A DNA stretch of 6,581 nt from JAVMKJ01 sp031732875 (lineage in GTDB: Bacteria; Pseudomonadota; Gammaproteobacteria; Competibacterales; Competibacteraceae): NCBI GenBank assembly GCA_031732875.1, contig JAVMKL010000072.1:1-6581 (forward strand), given 5' to 3'. The notes beneath the pieces were generated by a model that ran no database searches, had not been told where the DNA came from, and saw nothing but the letters and a program-made list of their open reading frames with translations. Position 1 is the stretch's first letter. Each line of letters begins with the position of its first letter. Both the position numbers and the translations under genes were made by a program. Below are positions 6,180 to 6,581 of this stretch, in pieces.

Positions 6180-6392
6180 CGACCCTCGAACCACCAGCCG
6201 CCCGACCGGGGGCACCACCGCGCCAACGTCGTCGGCATCTTTCCCAACGAGACCAGCATCCGCCGGCCGATCGGCGCGGTACTCATGGAGCAAAACGAAG
6301 AGTGGCTGTTGCAACCGCGCTATCTGCCTCAGCACACCATGGCCGATACCGTCCTGGAGACCGAGGCCCTGACCGCATTGCCAGCAACGTAA
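6180..6392 (+). pseudogene. IS256-type transposase, C-terminal fragment
   Basis: The frame ending at TAA 6390-6392 reads ANVVGIFPNETSIRRPIGAV, then LMEQNEEWLLQPRYL and a tail ending LPAT. The order N-V-V-G-I-F-P-N-E, then a hydrophobic A-V-L-x-E-Q-N-x-E-W, then R-Y is the C-terminal signature of IS256-family transposases. Clear similarity starts near 6216. The 35-odd bases before it resemble a decayed version of the conserved T-T-N-x-x-E-R-x-N-x-E block. The right inverted repeat follows about 30 bases after the stop, as in an intact IS. Confidence 0.85.
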
Positions 6393-6423
6393 ACCCCTCG
6401 GCCAAACCGGAGTTCACTCCCAA

Positions 6424-6451
6424 AATTTACACCACCTTGACGGACGCAACC
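6424..6451 (-). repeat. Right terminal inverted repeat (IRR)
   Basis: Read on the minus strand it opens GGTTGCGTCC and contains the core GGTGGTGTAAATT (on the + strand AATTTACACCACC at 6424-6436). It aligns without gaps to IRL, 21 of 28 identical, and the match weakens beyond the core. It abuts the right target duplication. Confidence 0.9.
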
Positions 6452-6460
6452 TATCCTTGA
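6452..6460. repeat. Right 9-bp target-site duplication
   Basis: TATCCTTGA here is identical to 652-660. It is followed by the sequence that presumably once followed the radical SAM stop codon and leads directly into the TIR gene. Confidence 0.93.
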
Positions 6461-6491
6461 TTTTCAAGTGGGTATCGGGAGAGGAAAGAAG

Positions 6492-6581
6492 ATGACCAAA
6501 ACCTTTGTCAGCTATTGCCACCGTCAGGGGGATTGGGTCTGGGGACGGTTGGTCCCTTGCCTGAAAGCGGGCGGCGCCGAG
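6492..6581 (+). CDS. TIR-domain protein, N-terminus only (runs off the right edge)
   Basis: Thirty codons are visible from ATG 6492, with a good ribosome site GAGAGGAAAG a few bases upstream. The start MTKTFVSYCHRQGDWVW, then RLVPCLKAGGAE, matches the first strand and helix of bacterial TIR domains: the F-V-S-Y box 1 followed by a D-W-x-W helix and L-x-x-G-x-x. Bacterial TIR domains usually cleave or modify NAD+ and often act in anti-phage defence or as adaptors. What follows the domain (NACHT, STAND or other) lies outside the window, so the role is open. It sits just past the target duplication, and its upstream region was displaced by the insertion. Confidence 0.75.
   Translation, partial: MTKTFVSYCHRQGDWVWGRLVPCLKAGGAE

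Larger units (their letters stand above)
661..6451 (+). mobile_element. IS256-type transposon with 5.3 kb cargo and gutted transposase
   Basis: This 5,791-bp unit is bounded by imperfect terminal inverted repeats (661-688 and 6424-6451) and by perfect 9-bp direct repeats (652-660 and 6452-6460). Next to the left end is the N-terminus of an IS256-type transposase and next to the right end a C-terminus of the same type, same strand and correct order. The transposase core, including the region expected to hold the DDE catalytic residues, is absent. In its place are a TRIC-EamA fusion transporter, a three-gene envelope cluster, an AT-rich spacer, a small membrane protein and a cupin. Two histories fit. 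A normal IS may have inserted here and later had its centre replaced by foreign DNA, or the already loaded element may have moved as a unit with transposase supplied in trans. The ends and duplication are seen directly; the history is inferred. Confidence 0.88.

Noticed and set aside
5255..6286. Long minus-strand frame (343 codons) across the right arm
   Set aside because: It is antisense to the membrane protein and cupin genes, Arg/Pro/Ala-rich, and without recognisable motifs.
6087..6335. Minus-strand frame opposite the transposase C-terminus
   Set aside because: The + strand frame matches the IS256 C-terminal signature, so this one is its shadow.

Overview
The window comes from a GC-rich bacterium, probably a gammaproteobacterium. 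That placement rests only on codon use and the look of the proteins; a Competibacter-like lineage is a guess. Its main feature is a complete, cargo-carrying mobile element whose ends can be placed to the base. A 9-bp direct repeat, TATCCTTGA, sits at 652-660 and again at 6452-6460. Just inside it are imperfect terminal inverted repeats (661-688 and 6424-6451) that align without gaps and share the 13-base core GGTGGTGTAAATT. Inside the left end is the N-terminus of an IS256-type transposase (from ATG 761), and inside the right end is a transposase C-terminus of the same type (about 6180-6392), both on the + strand. The roughly 300-codon middle of the transposase is gone and about 5.3 kb of other genes occupy its place.

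Outside the element lie two host genes. On the left is the 3' part of a radical SAM protein (1-660) of the PflX/COG1313 'putative pyruvate formate-lyase activating enzyme' type. On the right is the start of a TIR-domain protein (6492 onward). Removing the element and one repeat copy puts the TIR start codon 31 nt after the radical SAM stop. The two genes were therefore probably adjacent before insertion, and the target duplication re-creates the last two codons and stop of the radical SAM gene.

The cargo has two arms pointing away from an AT-rich centre. The left arm (minus strand) begins with a 615-codon fusion of a TRIC/UPF0126 membrane domain to an EamA-type (DMT) transporter (2398-4245). 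Its 3' end runs into an out-of-frame remnant of another gene (2225-2461). Next come three tightly coupled genes: a secreted six-cysteine protein with a Gly/Ser linker and C-terminal membrane anchor (1793-2200), a polytopic membrane protein broken by a one-base frameshift (1261-1796), and a small four-helix membrane protein (941-1264). These three look like one functional unit at the cell envelope, with a style reminiscent of myxobacterial surface proteins; no function can be assigned from sequence alone.

The centre (about 4330-4930) is markedly AT-rich and has no convincing gene, but holds a palindrome, an orphan terminator-like hairpin and a possible promoter. The right arm (plus strand) carries a four-helix membrane protein (5215-5631) and a single-domain cupin (5714-6046), then a GC-rich hairpin and the transposase remnant. 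The most useful result is the exact definition of this element: an IS256-type transposon with intact ends and target duplication that carries membrane-protein cargo and has lost its own transposase.
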